Source: VAXT01 sp963698015 (lineage in GTDB: Bacteria > Actinomycetota > Thermoleophilia > Gaiellales > Gaiellaceae). From it: a stretch of 64,000 nucleotides of DNA. Position 1 is the first letter of the stretch, and every line of letters begins with the position of its first letter. Of the stretch, positions 7,892 to 16,316 are shown one piece after another. The translations under genes were made by a program, and so were the position numbers. The stretch is from contig OY969109.1 of NCBI GenBank assembly GCA_963698015.1, positions 2,728,001-2,792,000 on the forward strand, in the 5' to 3' direction. The notes under the pieces are model-generated. The model saw only the letters and a program-made list of their open reading frames with translations, did not search any database and was not told where the DNA came from.

Positions 7892-9884
7892 GCCCGCGCG
7901 AGAGCGCGCAGCTCGCGGTAGCGGTCTGCGAGCCGCCGCTGCTCGACCGCGCTCGGCCACAGCGCGACGAGCGAGCCGATCAGGAACACGATGCCGGCGA
8001 GCCAGATCAGGTTGACGAGCGGCTTGACGAGGATCTTGAACGCGATCGTCCCGTTCGGGTTGATCTGGTCGGTGATCACGAACAGGTCCTCGCCGGTCAG
8101 GTAGTCGGTGCGGATCCCGACCTCGTTCGAGGTCTGCTGCTCGGCGGGATAGGAGTTCTTGCCCGACTTCAGCGTGCCAAGGCGGTTGCCGTCCTTCCTC
8201 ACGTCGAGCAGCGCGCGGAACTCGGTGTCGTTCGCGCCCTGCCGCCGCACGAGCTGCTCGTAGGTCACGGCGTAGTGGCCGATCGCCATCGTCTGACCAG
8301 GCGACAGCGTCTGCTCGCGCACCTTGTCGTAGGCGTTCGAGCCCGCGACGCCGATCGCCAGGAGCACGATGGCCGCGTGCACGATGTAGCCGCCGTACCG
8401 GCGTCGATTGCGCGCGATCAGCTCGCTGAAAGCGGAGATCCACGGGCCGCCCGTGAGCGCGTGACGCGCCCGCGTGCCGCGGACGAACTCGTAGCCGATC
8501 GAGCCGAGAACGAATGCGGAGAACGTGTACGCGAGGAGGCCGATCCAGGACGATCCCGCGCCGAGGAGCAGCAGGACGATCCCCACGGCAAGCGCGATCC
8601 CGGCGGGCCACACGAAGCTCCGACCGAGCGAGCGCAGCGAGGCGCGACGCCACGCGACCAGCGGCCCGATTCCCATCAGCAGGAGCAGCGGCAGCCCGAA
8701 GATGCGCAGGAAGAAGTTGTAGTACGGCGCGCTGACCGTGATCTGCTCGCCGCGGACGGCCTCGGACAGGATCGGGAAGATGACGCCCCAGAGGATCGTC
8801 AGGCAGAGCGCCACGAGCAGCAGGTTGTTGTAGAGGAACGTCGCCTCGCGCGAGACGAGCGACTCCATCCGCGTCTTCGAGCGCAGCAACGGCAGGCGGT
8901 TGAGGATGAGCGCGAGCGAGCCGATCGCGATCAGGCAGATGAAGCCGAGGAACCACCCTCCGAGCGGGCTCTGCGTGAACGAGTGGATCGAGCTGACGAC
9001 TCCGGACCGGGTCAGGAAGGTCCCGAAGAGCGCCAGACAGAAAGCGAGCGCGACGAGGAGCACGTTCCACACCTTCAGCATGCCCGCGCTTCTCCTGGAT
9101 CATCACCGAGTGCAGGAACGCGGTCGCGGCGAGCCAGGGCATGAGCGCCGCGTTCTCCACCGGATCCCACGCGTAGTAGCCGCCCCAGCCCACCTCGACG
9201 TAGGCCCAGTGCGCGCCGAGGAGCTGGCCGATGCCGAGCGCCGTCCACGCGAAGAGCGTCCAGCGCCGGGTGAGCACGATCCAGAGCTCGTCGGTGCGCC
9301 GCGCGAGCAGCGCGCCCATCGCGAACGCGAACGGGATCGTCAGCCCGACGTAGCCGAGGTAGAGGCACGGCGGGTGGATCATCATGTACGGGTTCTGGAG
9401 GCTCGGGTTGAGACCCGCCGCCGTCGGCGGGCGCGACCTGTGTCGCGAACGGGCTCGAGACCGCGACGAGCATGAACGCGAAGAAGCTCGCGACGAGGGC
9501 CAGCACCGGGACGACCCACGCGACGAGGTCGGCCGCCGTTCGCCGCGCGAGGGCGACCGCCAGCGTGGAGAGCCCGGTCAGGACGAGCAGCCAGAGCAGC
9601 AGCGAGCCCTCCTGGCCGCCCCAGAAGGCGGAGATCGTGTACGGCGTCGGCAGCCTGCGGCTCGTGTGCTCGGCGACGTACGCGAACGAGAAGTCGTGCC
9701 TGAGCAGCGCCGCGAGCAGGACGATCGCCGCGACGACGGTCGACGCGAAGGCCGCGAACAGCGCGTTCTGAGCCGAGCGGGCGAGCCGCCGCTTGCGGGC
9801 CGCGGCCGCGTAGCCGCCGGCGACGAGCGCGTAGAGCGCAAGGCCGAGGCAGAGCACCAGCGCCGCGCGCCCGAGCTCAGGCAT
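7888..9884 (-). pseudogene. ccmF: CcmF heme lyase subunit, intact in content but broken by two +1 frameshifts
   Basis: Three frames add up to one CcmF of about 665 residues. The N-terminal frame (to about 9415) has ISAFWGGQEGSLLLWLLVL and SSPFATQVAPADG. The middle frame has MMIHPPCLYLGYVG and the heme-handling WWD signature WGGYYAWDPVENAALMPWL. The C-terminal frame (from about 9083) has VLLVALAFCLALFGTFLTRS and an oxidase-assembly tail. The joins are near 9412-9418 (extra G in a GGCGGCGGG tract) and near 9083-9086 (extra C after GEKRG-type sequence). CcmF attaches heme delivered by CcmE to apocytochrome c. With every motif present, the shifts are more likely base-calling errors than true inactivation. 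Confidence 0.85.
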
Positions 9885-10273
9885 TAGGTGCTCTTCTTAG
9901 TCGTGTACTTCGAGGGGCACTTCGTGCGGAGCGAGTCCCTCTTGGCCACGAAGACGCCGTCGCGCAGCTTGCCTTCGACGCGAACCTCTCGCCCCGCCTT
10001 GAACAGGTCCGGCACGGAGCCCGTGTAGACGACCGGCACGCTCGTTGCGCCCGAGACGTCCCGGATCCGGAACCGCAGCCCGTCCGAGTGCGCGTCCCCG
10101 GCGGGCGAGCCCGTCACCTTGCCGACGAGCGCGACCTCGCCCTTCCGGCCGTGCAGCTGGCTCGGCTGGATCGACGGCGTGCCGCCGGCAACCGACACGT
10201 AGAGCAGGAAGATCGCGAGCGCGGCGGCGACGGAAAGCGCGACGACGAGCCGAACCGGGCTTGGACGTGCCAC
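9884..10273 (-). CDS. ccmE: Cytochrome c maturation heme chaperone CcmE, CxxxY type
   Basis: 129 residues. A membrane anchor (VALSVAAALAIFLLYVSVAGG) precedes an OB-fold domain (GRKGEVALVGKVTG, LRFRIRDVSG, VPVVYTGSVPDLFKAGREV, VEGKLRDGVFVAKR). Classical CcmE binds heme covalently through the His of HxxxY. Here the equivalent segment reads KCPSKYTTKK, that is C-x3-Y, the variant described for archaea and some sulfate reducers (system I*). GTG 10273 is used. The stop overlaps the ccmF start by one base (TAATG), so CcmE and CcmF should be made together. Confidence 0.88.
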   Translation of the reverse strand: MARPSPVRLVVALSVAAALAIFLLYVSVAGGTPSIQPSQLHGRKGEVALVGKVTGSPAGDAHSDGLRFRIRDVSGATSVPVVYTGSVPDLFKAGREVRVEGKLRDGVFVAKRDSLRTKCPSKYTTKKST

Positions 10274-13200
10274 GGCCGAAGTCTAGCCCCGAGCCGTTCC
10301 GTTTCCGACCGGGTACAGCTCGGCCAGCACGGCGGCGAGCGACGCATCCGACGCTGCAGCTGTCGAGCAGGCAACCAGCAACCGCCTGGCCGACGGCCTC
10401 GGCCGTCTCCTCGACCGTACTCAGCTCTCGCGGCGAGAGGGCGCCGAAGACGCCCGCGCGTGCGGGTGAGGCGCTCCCGGCTGATCTCCGCGGCATAGAC
10501 CCGGAGGGCTTGGGCGTCGATCGTCATCGCGCCAGAGCCGGCCTCGACGGGGAGGCTTCGGGTTTGCGAGCCGGCCTGGGCTCGATCTTCCGCCCGGCGA
10601 ACGTGAAACCGCAGAACATGCAGCGCGATCCCGACGACCTGTCCGAGATACACGAGCGAGTAGTCGCCGGTGCGCGAGAGCCCCGTGGCGAGAGCGACGA
10701 CGAGCGCGCCCGATGCGATCCAGACGTTGGCGCTGACGCGACGTTTTCGGGCGATCGAGTACAGCGATCCGCCGATCAGGACCGCGGTTCCGGCCGAGTT
10801 GAAGACGACAGCCCACAAGAAGGCATGCCCGACCAACGCGCCGTTATCCGGCGGCCTCCCACTGGCCGTGGTCGCGAGCACACGCTCGTTGACGGGGGCG
10901 AGCCAGACGGAAACGGCCGCGGCGATACTGCCGACCGCGAGAGCACCGAGCAGGACGTCTCTGGCTCTCGGGCGAAGCAGCAGCCAGGCGGAGCCCGCGC
11001 CGAGATACACAACGGTGAGCACTCCACCGGCGATGTAGTACGAACGGAAGAGCGTCGGGGTCCACCCCGCTCGCTGGGCGACGGCCTCGCACACGGTGGC
11101 AACTGCGAAGAAGGCAAAGCCTGCTGCCCAGAGCGCCTTTTGCCCCGCCGGCCGCTGCCAATACGATCGCGCCAGGAGGAACACGAACAGCAAGGAGACG
11201 AGAGCAGCGGCAACGGGGAGGAGCGAGTCCGCGATTTGAGGCACGGAGCCTTTCCCGGATGAGCTGATCGGCGTCACGGGCTCGCCCGGTCGGACCACGG
11301 TGAGGTACGCGAAGTCCCGGCCACCGAACATCCCCTGGTGAGTAGCGACGAACATGTACCGCCCCGGATGTAAGCGGTGTCGCGGCGCGAGCTCGAGCTG
11401 CCGCCCCGTCCCGGAACGCACGCGAAGGGAGACGCGCGTGCTCCTGTCGAGGTCGTAGAGGCCGTATGCGGCCGGATCGTCGACTGCCGCGGCGCGCGCG
11501 ACGAGCGCCCGCACGTCGACGGCCCGGACCCGAAGCGCGTCCGAGGGATACCCGCTTTGAGGCTCCTGCCAGGTAAAGAGCTTCACCGGGCCGCGCCGAG
11601 TGGCGAGGAACTGGCCGACGATGTCCGGCGTGAGCCTCGACTGGTAGGCGTAGCGGATCGAGCTGCCGCCCACACCAGCGACCGCGGGCACGAAGGGCAG
11701 GGAGACGAGCAGGAGCAGGATCGTGCCAGCGGCGACGCTGACGCGGGTGCGGTATCCGCGCCTGCGGCGGCGGCGAGGCGCGGGCGGCCTGGGGCCGTCG
11801 AGAAGAACTCGTCGGCGGCGTTGCGCGCGGTAGAGCAGGAGCGTCGACAAGAGCGCGGTGGCCGGGATCCACACGAGCTCGACCTTCCATCCAATCGTGC
11901 TCAGCGGGCCCTGCCCGAAGGGGGAGAAAGCGAGCGGAATCACCGCCCATGTCACGGCAGGGCCCGCGAGCAGCAGGATCGAGGCGGTGAACGAGAAGCC
12001 TGCGAAGAGCCAACCCATGCCCGGAAACCCGAGTAAGCCCATGGGCAGCTCATAGCCCGCGAGCGCCGCCGGGCTCCTTCCCCGAACGCGGCGCGGGATG
12101 CGTCCGGTGAACACCTCGGGCGCCTCGACGATCGCCAGGGCACCCGCCCGCCGCTGCCGTGCGGTCATCTGCCAGGCGCTCACGGCGAACGACCCGAAGC
12201 CCACCAGCACCGCCAATGCCGCCGGGACGAGCAGGAGAGCGGCCCAGGGCTCGAGTCGCGCCACGGCGTCATGGAACGTTGCACCACGGGCGACGTCATG
12301 CGCCTCCGCGACGGAGGTCTCGATGCCGACGCCGTAGTAGGTTGCGACACCGAAGCCGATGCCGGCGAGGGCCGTGCGTTCAGCCCACACCACCGGCGCG
12401 CCACCGAGCTGTGCCAATAGTGCGAGTGTGAGCCCGATCAGCATCGCGAGCAGCCCGCCGAGCATGTTCAACTGCGCGTGAAGGTTCACAATCACCGCGC
12501 CGGCGTCTCCGCCGCGGTCGAGCAGGTCGTGCACGGCCGGAAACGCCTGGATCGGCCCTTGGAGCGTCCCCAGCGCGAGGGCCGCGCAGCCCGCGAGCAC
12601 GAAGCCACGGGCCGGGGCACGTGCGCCCCGGAAGGCCCACGCGACGAGCCCGAGCAGGAGCCAGAAGCCTGCCAACATCGCGATCCCCGCTCCCATGAGC
12701 AGGAATGGATGAATCGCCGTCGCCTCCTCAGCCTGCTCGGGGGAGAGGCCGCGGTGGACGACAAGGGCTCCTTCGTGGAAGCCGAGGTACATCGCCGATC
12801 CGTAGAAGGCGAGAGACCCTGCCAGGAGGGCGTAGAAACAGGCGTTTGCCGCACGCCGCGACGGTGCCCTCCCCCCGAGCAGCGGGGCGAAGTAGAAGAG
12901 CGCCCCGGCGACGAGCATCGTCAGGCCCGTCACGAGGTTGACGTGGGCGTGGGCGATGGGGTCGATCCACTCGCCCGCGTGGCCCGCTCGGTATAGCCAG
13001 TCGGCGTTCGCAGGCTGGACCTGGATGACGCCCTGCACCGTTCCGATCGTGAGCCCCGCGGCGCCCGTTGCGAGGAACTTCCAGAGATGCCCGTTCGGCT
13101 TCGGCACGCGCACGAGCCGACCCTGGAAGACGGTCAGGAAGACGGTCGCGGCGAAGCACCAGTAGCCGAGCCCCATCACCCCCGCACCCATGCCGACCGG

Positions 13201-13743
13201 GGCGCGGTACCAGTCGCCCATGCTCGCCTTCGCGGCCTGGTACTCCCAACCGTCTCGAACCCGCAGGCCGATGGCGATCCCGTTCGCGACGAAGGCGACG
13301 TAGAAGACCGTCAGTCCACCCGCGGTGAACCAGAAGGCGCCCTGCGCGAGCCCCTCGCTCGCGAGCGGCCGTCCGACGATGCGCGGCAAGACGTACCAGC
13401 AGAGCCCGGTCGCGATCAGCGTTCCGCCCCCGACGATCATCAGATGCGTGTTCGAGAGATCGCGGACGAGATGGCCCGCGTAGCCGGCGCTCGCGAGCCA
13501 TTCGGCGGCCCATGGCAGGTTCTTCGCGACCATGTGCAGGCTGCCGAGAACGAGGAAGGCACCGCCGGCCAGGAAGTACTTGGCGAGCTTCCCATCGTGC
13601 TGGCCAAGCTCCTCCTCGGAATACGGCTCCGTCCGGATCGGAGGCCGACGCCCGGGGACGAGCATGAAGACCCCCAGGACGACGACGCCGAGGAAGGCCG
13701 CGTAGGTCAGGAACTGGAGCGAGGAGACGTGCTGGAGCCACAT
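10114..13743 (-). CDS. Giant heme-copper-oxidase-related membrane protein with internal duplication
   Basis: The open frame has 1209 codons, but the last 130 or so overlap ccmE and the hemA-like fragment, so the true end is probably near 10525. The N-terminal half has about 14 membrane helices resembling cbb3 subunit I: SNTHLMIVGGG followed by WYVLPRIVGRP, and IAHAHVNLVTG. The block GTVQGVIQVQPANADWLYRA...HAHVN recurs as GTLQGPIQAFPAVHDLLDRG...LHAQLN about 170 residues later. No WYxHN or HH copper-B motif is seen. A soluble domain (about residues 690-820) and a C-terminal bundle of about seven helices follow. It is operonic with the small proteins and ccoNO upstream. Confidence 0.65.
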   Translation of the reverse strand: MWLQHVSSLQFLTYAAFLGVVVLGVFMLVPGRRPPIRTEPYSEEELGQHDGKLAKYFLAGGAFLVLGSLHMVAKNLPWAAEWLASAGYAGHLVRDLSNTHLMIVGGGTLIATGLCWYVLPRIVGRPLASEGLAQGAFWFTAGGLTVFYVAFVANGIAIGLRVRDGWEYQAAKASMGDWYRAPVGMGAGVMGLGYWCFAATVFLTVFQGRLVRVPKPNGHLWKFLATGAAGLTIGTVQGVIQVQPANADWLYRAGHAGEWIDPIAHAHVNLVTGLTMLVAGALFYFAPLLGGRAPSRRAANACFYALLAGSLAFYGSAMYLGFHEGALVVHRGLSPEQAEEATAIHPFLLMGAGIAMLAGFWLLLGLVAWAFRGARAPARGFVLAGCAALALGTLQGPIQAFPAVHDLLDRGGDAGAVIVNLHAQLNMLGGLLAMLIGLTLALLAQLGGAPVVWAERTALAGIGFGVATYYGVGIETSVAEAHDVARGATFHDAVARLEPWAALLLVPAALAVLVGFGSFAVSAWQMTARQRRAGALAIVEAPEVFTGRIPRRVRGRSPAALAGYELPMGLLGFPGMGWLFAGFSFTASILLLAGPAVTWAVIPLAFSPFGQGPLSTIGWKVELVWIPATALLSTLLLYRAQRRRRVLLDGPRPPAPRRRRRRGYRTRVSVAAGTILLLLVSLPFVPAVAGVGGSSIRYAYQSRLTPDIVGQFLATRRGPVKLFTWQEPQSGYPSDALRVRAVDVRALVARAAAVDDPAAYGLYDLDRSTRVSLRVRSGTGRQLELAPRHRLHPGRYMFVATHQGMFGGRDFAYLTVVRPGEPVTPISSSGKGSVPQIADSLLPVAAALVSLLFVFLLARSYWQRPAGQKALWAAGFAFFAVATVCEAVAQRAGWTPTLFRSYYIAGGVLTVVYLGAGSAWLLLRPRARDVLLGALAVGSIAAAVSVWLAPVNERVLATTASGRPPDNGALVGHAFLWAVVFNSAGTAVLIGGSLYSIARKRRVSANVWIASGALVVALATGLSRTGDYSLVYLGQVVGIALHVLRFHVRRAEDRAQAGSQTRSLPVEAGSGAMTIDAQALRVYAAEISRERLTRTRGRLRRPLAARAEYGRGDGRGRRPGGCWLPARQLQRRMRRSPPCWPSCTRSETERLGARLRPWHVQARFGSSSRFPSPPRSRSSCSTCRLPAARRRSSRASCTAGRARSRSSAR
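10283..10527 (-). pseudogene. Possible glutamyl-tRNA reductase dimerisation-domain fragment, frameshifted
   Basis: Reading across two frame changes gives MTIDAQALRVYAAEISRERL, then GALSPRELSTVEETAEAVGQ, AVAGCLLDS and finally SLAAVLAELYPVGNGTARG before a stop at 10283. The pattern 'LSPRE...VE....A.....LL' resembles the C-terminal dimerisation helix of HemA. No catalytic or NADPH domain is present. It lies between ccmE and the oxidase-like gene, so a heme link would make sense. It could instead be a chance reading of the extended 1209-codon frame that overlaps it. Confidence 0.3.
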
Positions 13744-13758
13744 GGCCCAGGCGCCGCC

Positions 13759-13932
13759 CTAGCGCAGGCCGGGCTCGACGAAGAAGACGAGCAGCGTCCA
13801 GGCGAGGTAGAGCACGCACATGATCCCGAGGATCACCCAGGCCCGGTTGACCGCCTGCCGCCCGTGGCGGACATCCTCACCGACGTCCCGGTAGCCGACA
13901 AGCGGCCGCGCCGGTCGACGGACCCGCGCCAC
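13759..13932 (-). CDS. 57-residue single-helix membrane protein of the oxidase operon
   Basis: From GTG 13932: a basic, soluble N-terminus (VARVRRPARPLVGYRDVGED), then one membrane helix WVILGIMCVLYLAWTLLVFF ending VEPGLR. The start overlaps the stop of the upstream gene by one base (TAGTG). Size and layout resemble the tiny accessory subunits of cbb3 and NOR complexes. There is no recognisable family motif. Confidence 0.6.
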   Translation of the reverse strand: MARVRRPARPLVGYRDVGEDVRHGRQAVNRAWVILGIMCVLYLAWTLLVFFVEPGLR

Positions 13933-14249
13933 TAGAACACCTTCTCCATGACGAGGCTCCGCTCCGCCGCACGTTCGCCGAGGTCGGCGAGCAGGCGCTC
14001 TAGCGTGTAGCCGCGCTCGAGGAACGCCTCGAGCTGCCAGGGCGTGTCCCAGGTCGTGTAGCAATGGAGAAGCACGTCGCCGTTCGACTCGGCGCGGATG
14101 AAGACGTCGAAGCGCTGGCAGCCCGGATACTCCTGGACGTGGGCCTTGAGCGTCTGCAGTGAGGCGTACACGCCCTCCCAGTCGCTCGCCGGCACGACGA
14201 CCTCGGTCAGCGACGAGTACGAGACGAACGGAAGAACCGCAGAGGCCAT
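13932..14249 (-). CDS. ABM-fold (monooxygenase-like) soluble protein in the oxidase operon
   Basis: 105 residues starting MASAVLPFVSYSSLTEVVVP. The run of strand, helix (WEGVYASLQTLKAHVQEYPG), strand (CQRFDVFIRAES), strand (DVLLHCYTTWDTPWQLEAFL) is that of the dimeric alpha-beta barrel (ABM) fold. Members include heme-degrading and quinone monooxygenases as well as structural proteins. The ATG overlaps the upstream stop (ATGA at 14249). A heme- or stress-related function within the oxidase cluster is inferred from position only. Confidence 0.6.
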   Translation of the reverse strand: MASAVLPFVSYSSLTEVVVPASDWEGVYASLQTLKAHVQEYPGCQRFDVFIRAESNGDVLLHCYTTWDTPWQLEAFLERGYTLERLLADLGERAAERSLVMEKVF

Positions 14250-14608
14250 CAGAAGATCTGCCCCCAGATCAGGTGCCCTGCGATCATCACCGCCGCGAAG
14301 AGGGTCAGCCCGAGCGTGAGCACGAGGAAGAACGGGGAGACCGGCCGAGCCTCCTCGGCGACGTAGTTGCCGAAGCGGTCCACCGGGTACAGGTGTCCAC
14401 CGGGCCGCCCGCGCGCGAGGGTCGTTCGGTACTGCCAGACCCAGAGGAGACCGAGAATGGCGAGCGCGGCGACGAAGCCATACATCCAGGCGAGCGAGAT
14501 CCAGTCGACGTGCCAAGTCGCGATCCGGCCGTCGTTCTGGTGGTGGGCCAGCAGGTAGTCGTAGTAGTCCTGCGCGGTCTCGGCGGAGTCGCCGGTGGGC
14601 ATGGTCAT
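14249..14608 (-). CDS. Two-helix membrane protein of the oxidase operon
   Basis: 119 residues from ATG 14608: a polar N-terminus (TAQDYYDYLLAHHQNDGR), helix SLAWMYGFVAALAILGLLWV, a short loop with HLYPVDRFGNYVAEEARPV, and helix FFLVLTLGLTLFAAVMIAGH. Four-base overlaps join it to both neighbours. Its place between a diheme cytochrome c gene and the second oxidase-like gene suggests a small structural subunit. No named family was recognised. Confidence 0.6.
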   Translation of the reverse strand: MTMPTGDSAETAQDYYDYLLAHHQNDGRIATWHVDWISLAWMYGFVAALAILGLLWVWQYRTTLARGRPGGHLYPVDRFGNYVAEEARPVSPFFLVLTLGLTLFAAVMIAGHLIWGQIF

Positions 14609-14898
14609 TCGAGCCACTCCTCCTCGGACAGGGCCCATTCGGGCGTGTAGTAATCCTCCTCCTCCACGTAGAGCGGGATCGAGGCGTGCGAGTCGAGGTC
14701 GTGAAACGCACCGGCCTTCCAGGCCCCGATGAACGCGACGAGCGCAAGGCCCGCGAAGACGAAGAACGTGTCCATCATCCAGTCGGCCATGACCCAGCGT
14801 GACTGCTTCGTCTCGGGCTGGTCATGACCGAAAGCGCTGAGAGGAACGACGAGCGCAGCGATGACGAACAAGCCGAGGACGGCGAGTCTCGACCTCAT
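14605..14898 (-). CDS. Small exported single-helix protein of the oxidase operon
   Basis: 97 residues. A signal peptide (LAVLGLFVIAALVVPLSAFG) is followed by HDQPETKQSRW, a membrane helix TFFVFAGLALVAFIGAW, and an acidic tail rich in Glu and Tyr (VEEEDYYTPEWALSEEEWLE). It starts inside the stop of the diheme cytochrome gene (ATGA). The acidic tail may dock a basic cytochrome c, which is a guess from charge alone. Confidence 0.6.
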   Translation of the reverse strand: MRSRLAVLGLFVIAALVVPLSAFGHDQPETKQSRWVMADWMMDTFFVFAGLALVAFIGAWKAGAFHDLDSHASIPLYVEEEDYYTPEWALSEEEWLE

Positions 14899-16316
14899 TG
14901 CTGCCCCGGCACGGTCGGAGGAATCGACTTCTGCGACTCGTCGGGCAACTTGGCGCCGCGGGCGCGCGCCTCGTCCCAGGCCCGGTTCAGGAGGTCTTCG
15001 TAGATCACCTTTATGCCGGCGGCGGCGTCCCTCAAGGACAGTCGGGTCTTTCCGTCGTTGATGAGGAAGCTGTCACCCGTTGAAAGGCCGGGCATGACGT
15101 GCAACGCCTCCTGGACGAACGGATCCGACGCCTGCCTCTTCGAGAACGAGACGTTGTCCGCCAATTTCTGCCGAGTCTTCGTCCAGGCGAGCAACTCCTT
15201 GGACGGCTGCCAGACGATGTAGTCGGACGGCTGCGGCACGTAGTCCTCGCGCAGGGTGCCGTTCGGGATCGTCTTGATGAAGAGGACGACGCGCCAGATG
15301 TCGTTCACGCTCAGGCGGTCGCCGAAGTTCTCCATCGCGGTCCCCGCCCAGCCACGGAGGATCCGGTAGTAGAAGTCGCCGGGGCCGGTGTCGCCGCCGC
15401 AGCACGCATCGTCCTTGTCGGTGAAGTCGGCAGGGGTCGGCGAGAGGAATCGCGCCCCCGGCCCTTTGCCGTCGCCCTTCAGCCCGTGGCAGCCGACGCA
15501 GCGGTCGTTGAAGACTTCCTTCCCACGCAGGAGGTTCTGCTCTGTGACCGGAAGCGGGTTGCTCGAGAGCCAGTAGCCACGGTCGATCTGCGCGAGATTT
15601 CCCGCCTCCTCGAGCTGCCCCTCCGGCACGTTGAGGATCTTGTCGTTCCCTTCGAGAGGAGGCTTGTTCGCGCCGTTGAAGCCGGTGTACGGCGGCGGGA
15701 AGCCCTGGTTCGCGAGCACGATGTGCTTCGCGTAGAGCGTTCCGGCGTAGCGCAGCATCCCCGACTTGCCGCTCCTCGTCTCGACGTACGCGACGAGCTG
15801 GTCGACCTGGTCGTTCGAGAAGAGAGACTTCATCGGCGGCATCAGCGAAAGCGGGTCGATGAAGCGCGGGTTGTAGAAGTGAGCGTTCTGCCAGTCGTCC
15901 GGGTGCCAGCCCGACTCCTGGGAGAGGTCGGGCCCTGTGCGCTCGGTCCCCAACAGGTTCGGCGTCTGGTCGCTCCCGTAGAAGTCGCCGGGGTGCGACA
16001 CCTTCGGGTAGAGGAAGTAGAGCGCATAGCGGACGTCCTGCGGGCGCGAGTAGCCCGAGTGGCAGACGTAGCAGCCGTTCGAGGCGAAGAGGTTGCGCCC
16101 CTTGACGGCCTCGTCCGAGAGCGGTGTCCAGTCGTTCGACGGCGGCGGATCGAACGTGTGGATCGGGAGCCACACGACGATGAAGACGACGACGAAGAAA
16201 GCGAGCAGCCCGCCGACGCCCGCGATGAGCGGCGTGATCAGCATCTTTTCCGAGGGGTGACGCGCCCAGCCGCGCGGAACGACAGGGCGGTCGCCGCGGT
16301 GCTCGTCTTCCGTCAT
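14895..16316 (-). CDS. Diheme membrane-anchored cytochrome c subunit of cbb3-type oxidase (CcoO/CcoP-like)
   Basis: 473 residues. One N-terminal anchor (LIAGVGGLLAFFVVVFIVVW) is followed by two cytochrome c domains. The first has CYVCH near residue 82 with SGYSRPQDVRYALYF and MPPMK as axial ligand region, typical of CcoO. The second has CVGCH near residue 273 with GPGARFLSPTPADF and a later Met region, typical of class I domains. It would carry electrons to the CcoN active site. Both hemes need the Ccm system encoded just downstream. Fusing CcoO-like and CcoP-like domains differs from the proteobacterial arrangement. Confidence 0.87.
   Translation of the reverse strand: MTEDEHRGDRPVVPRGWARHPSEKMLITPLIAGVGGLLAFFVVVFIVVWLPIHTFDPPPSNDWTPLSDEAVKGRNLFASNGCYVCHSGYSRPQDVRYALYFLYPKVSHPGDFYGSDQTPNLLGTERTGPDLSQESGWHPDDWQNAHFYNPRFIDPLSLMPPMKSLFSNDQVDQLVAYVETRSGKSGMLRYAGTLYAKHIVLANQGFPPPYTGFNGANKPPLEGNDKILNVPEGQLEEAGNLAQIDRGYWLSSNPLPVTEQNLLRGKEVFNDRCVGCHGLKGDGKGPGARFLSPTPADFTDKDDACCGGDTGPGDFYYRILRGWAGTAMENFGDRLSVNDIWRVVLFIKTIPNGTLREDYVPQPSDYIVWQPSKELLAWTKTRQKLADNVSFSKRQASDPFVQEALHVMPGLSTGDSFLINDGKTRLSLRDAAAGIKVIYEDLLNRAWDEARARGAKLPDESQKSIPPTVPGQQ

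Noticed and set aside
10114..10282. Last part of the 1209-codon oxidase-like frame as a real C-terminal domain
   Set aside because: It is Arg/Ser-rich, overlaps ccmE (a good CcmE) in another frame, and looks like read-through after a base error.
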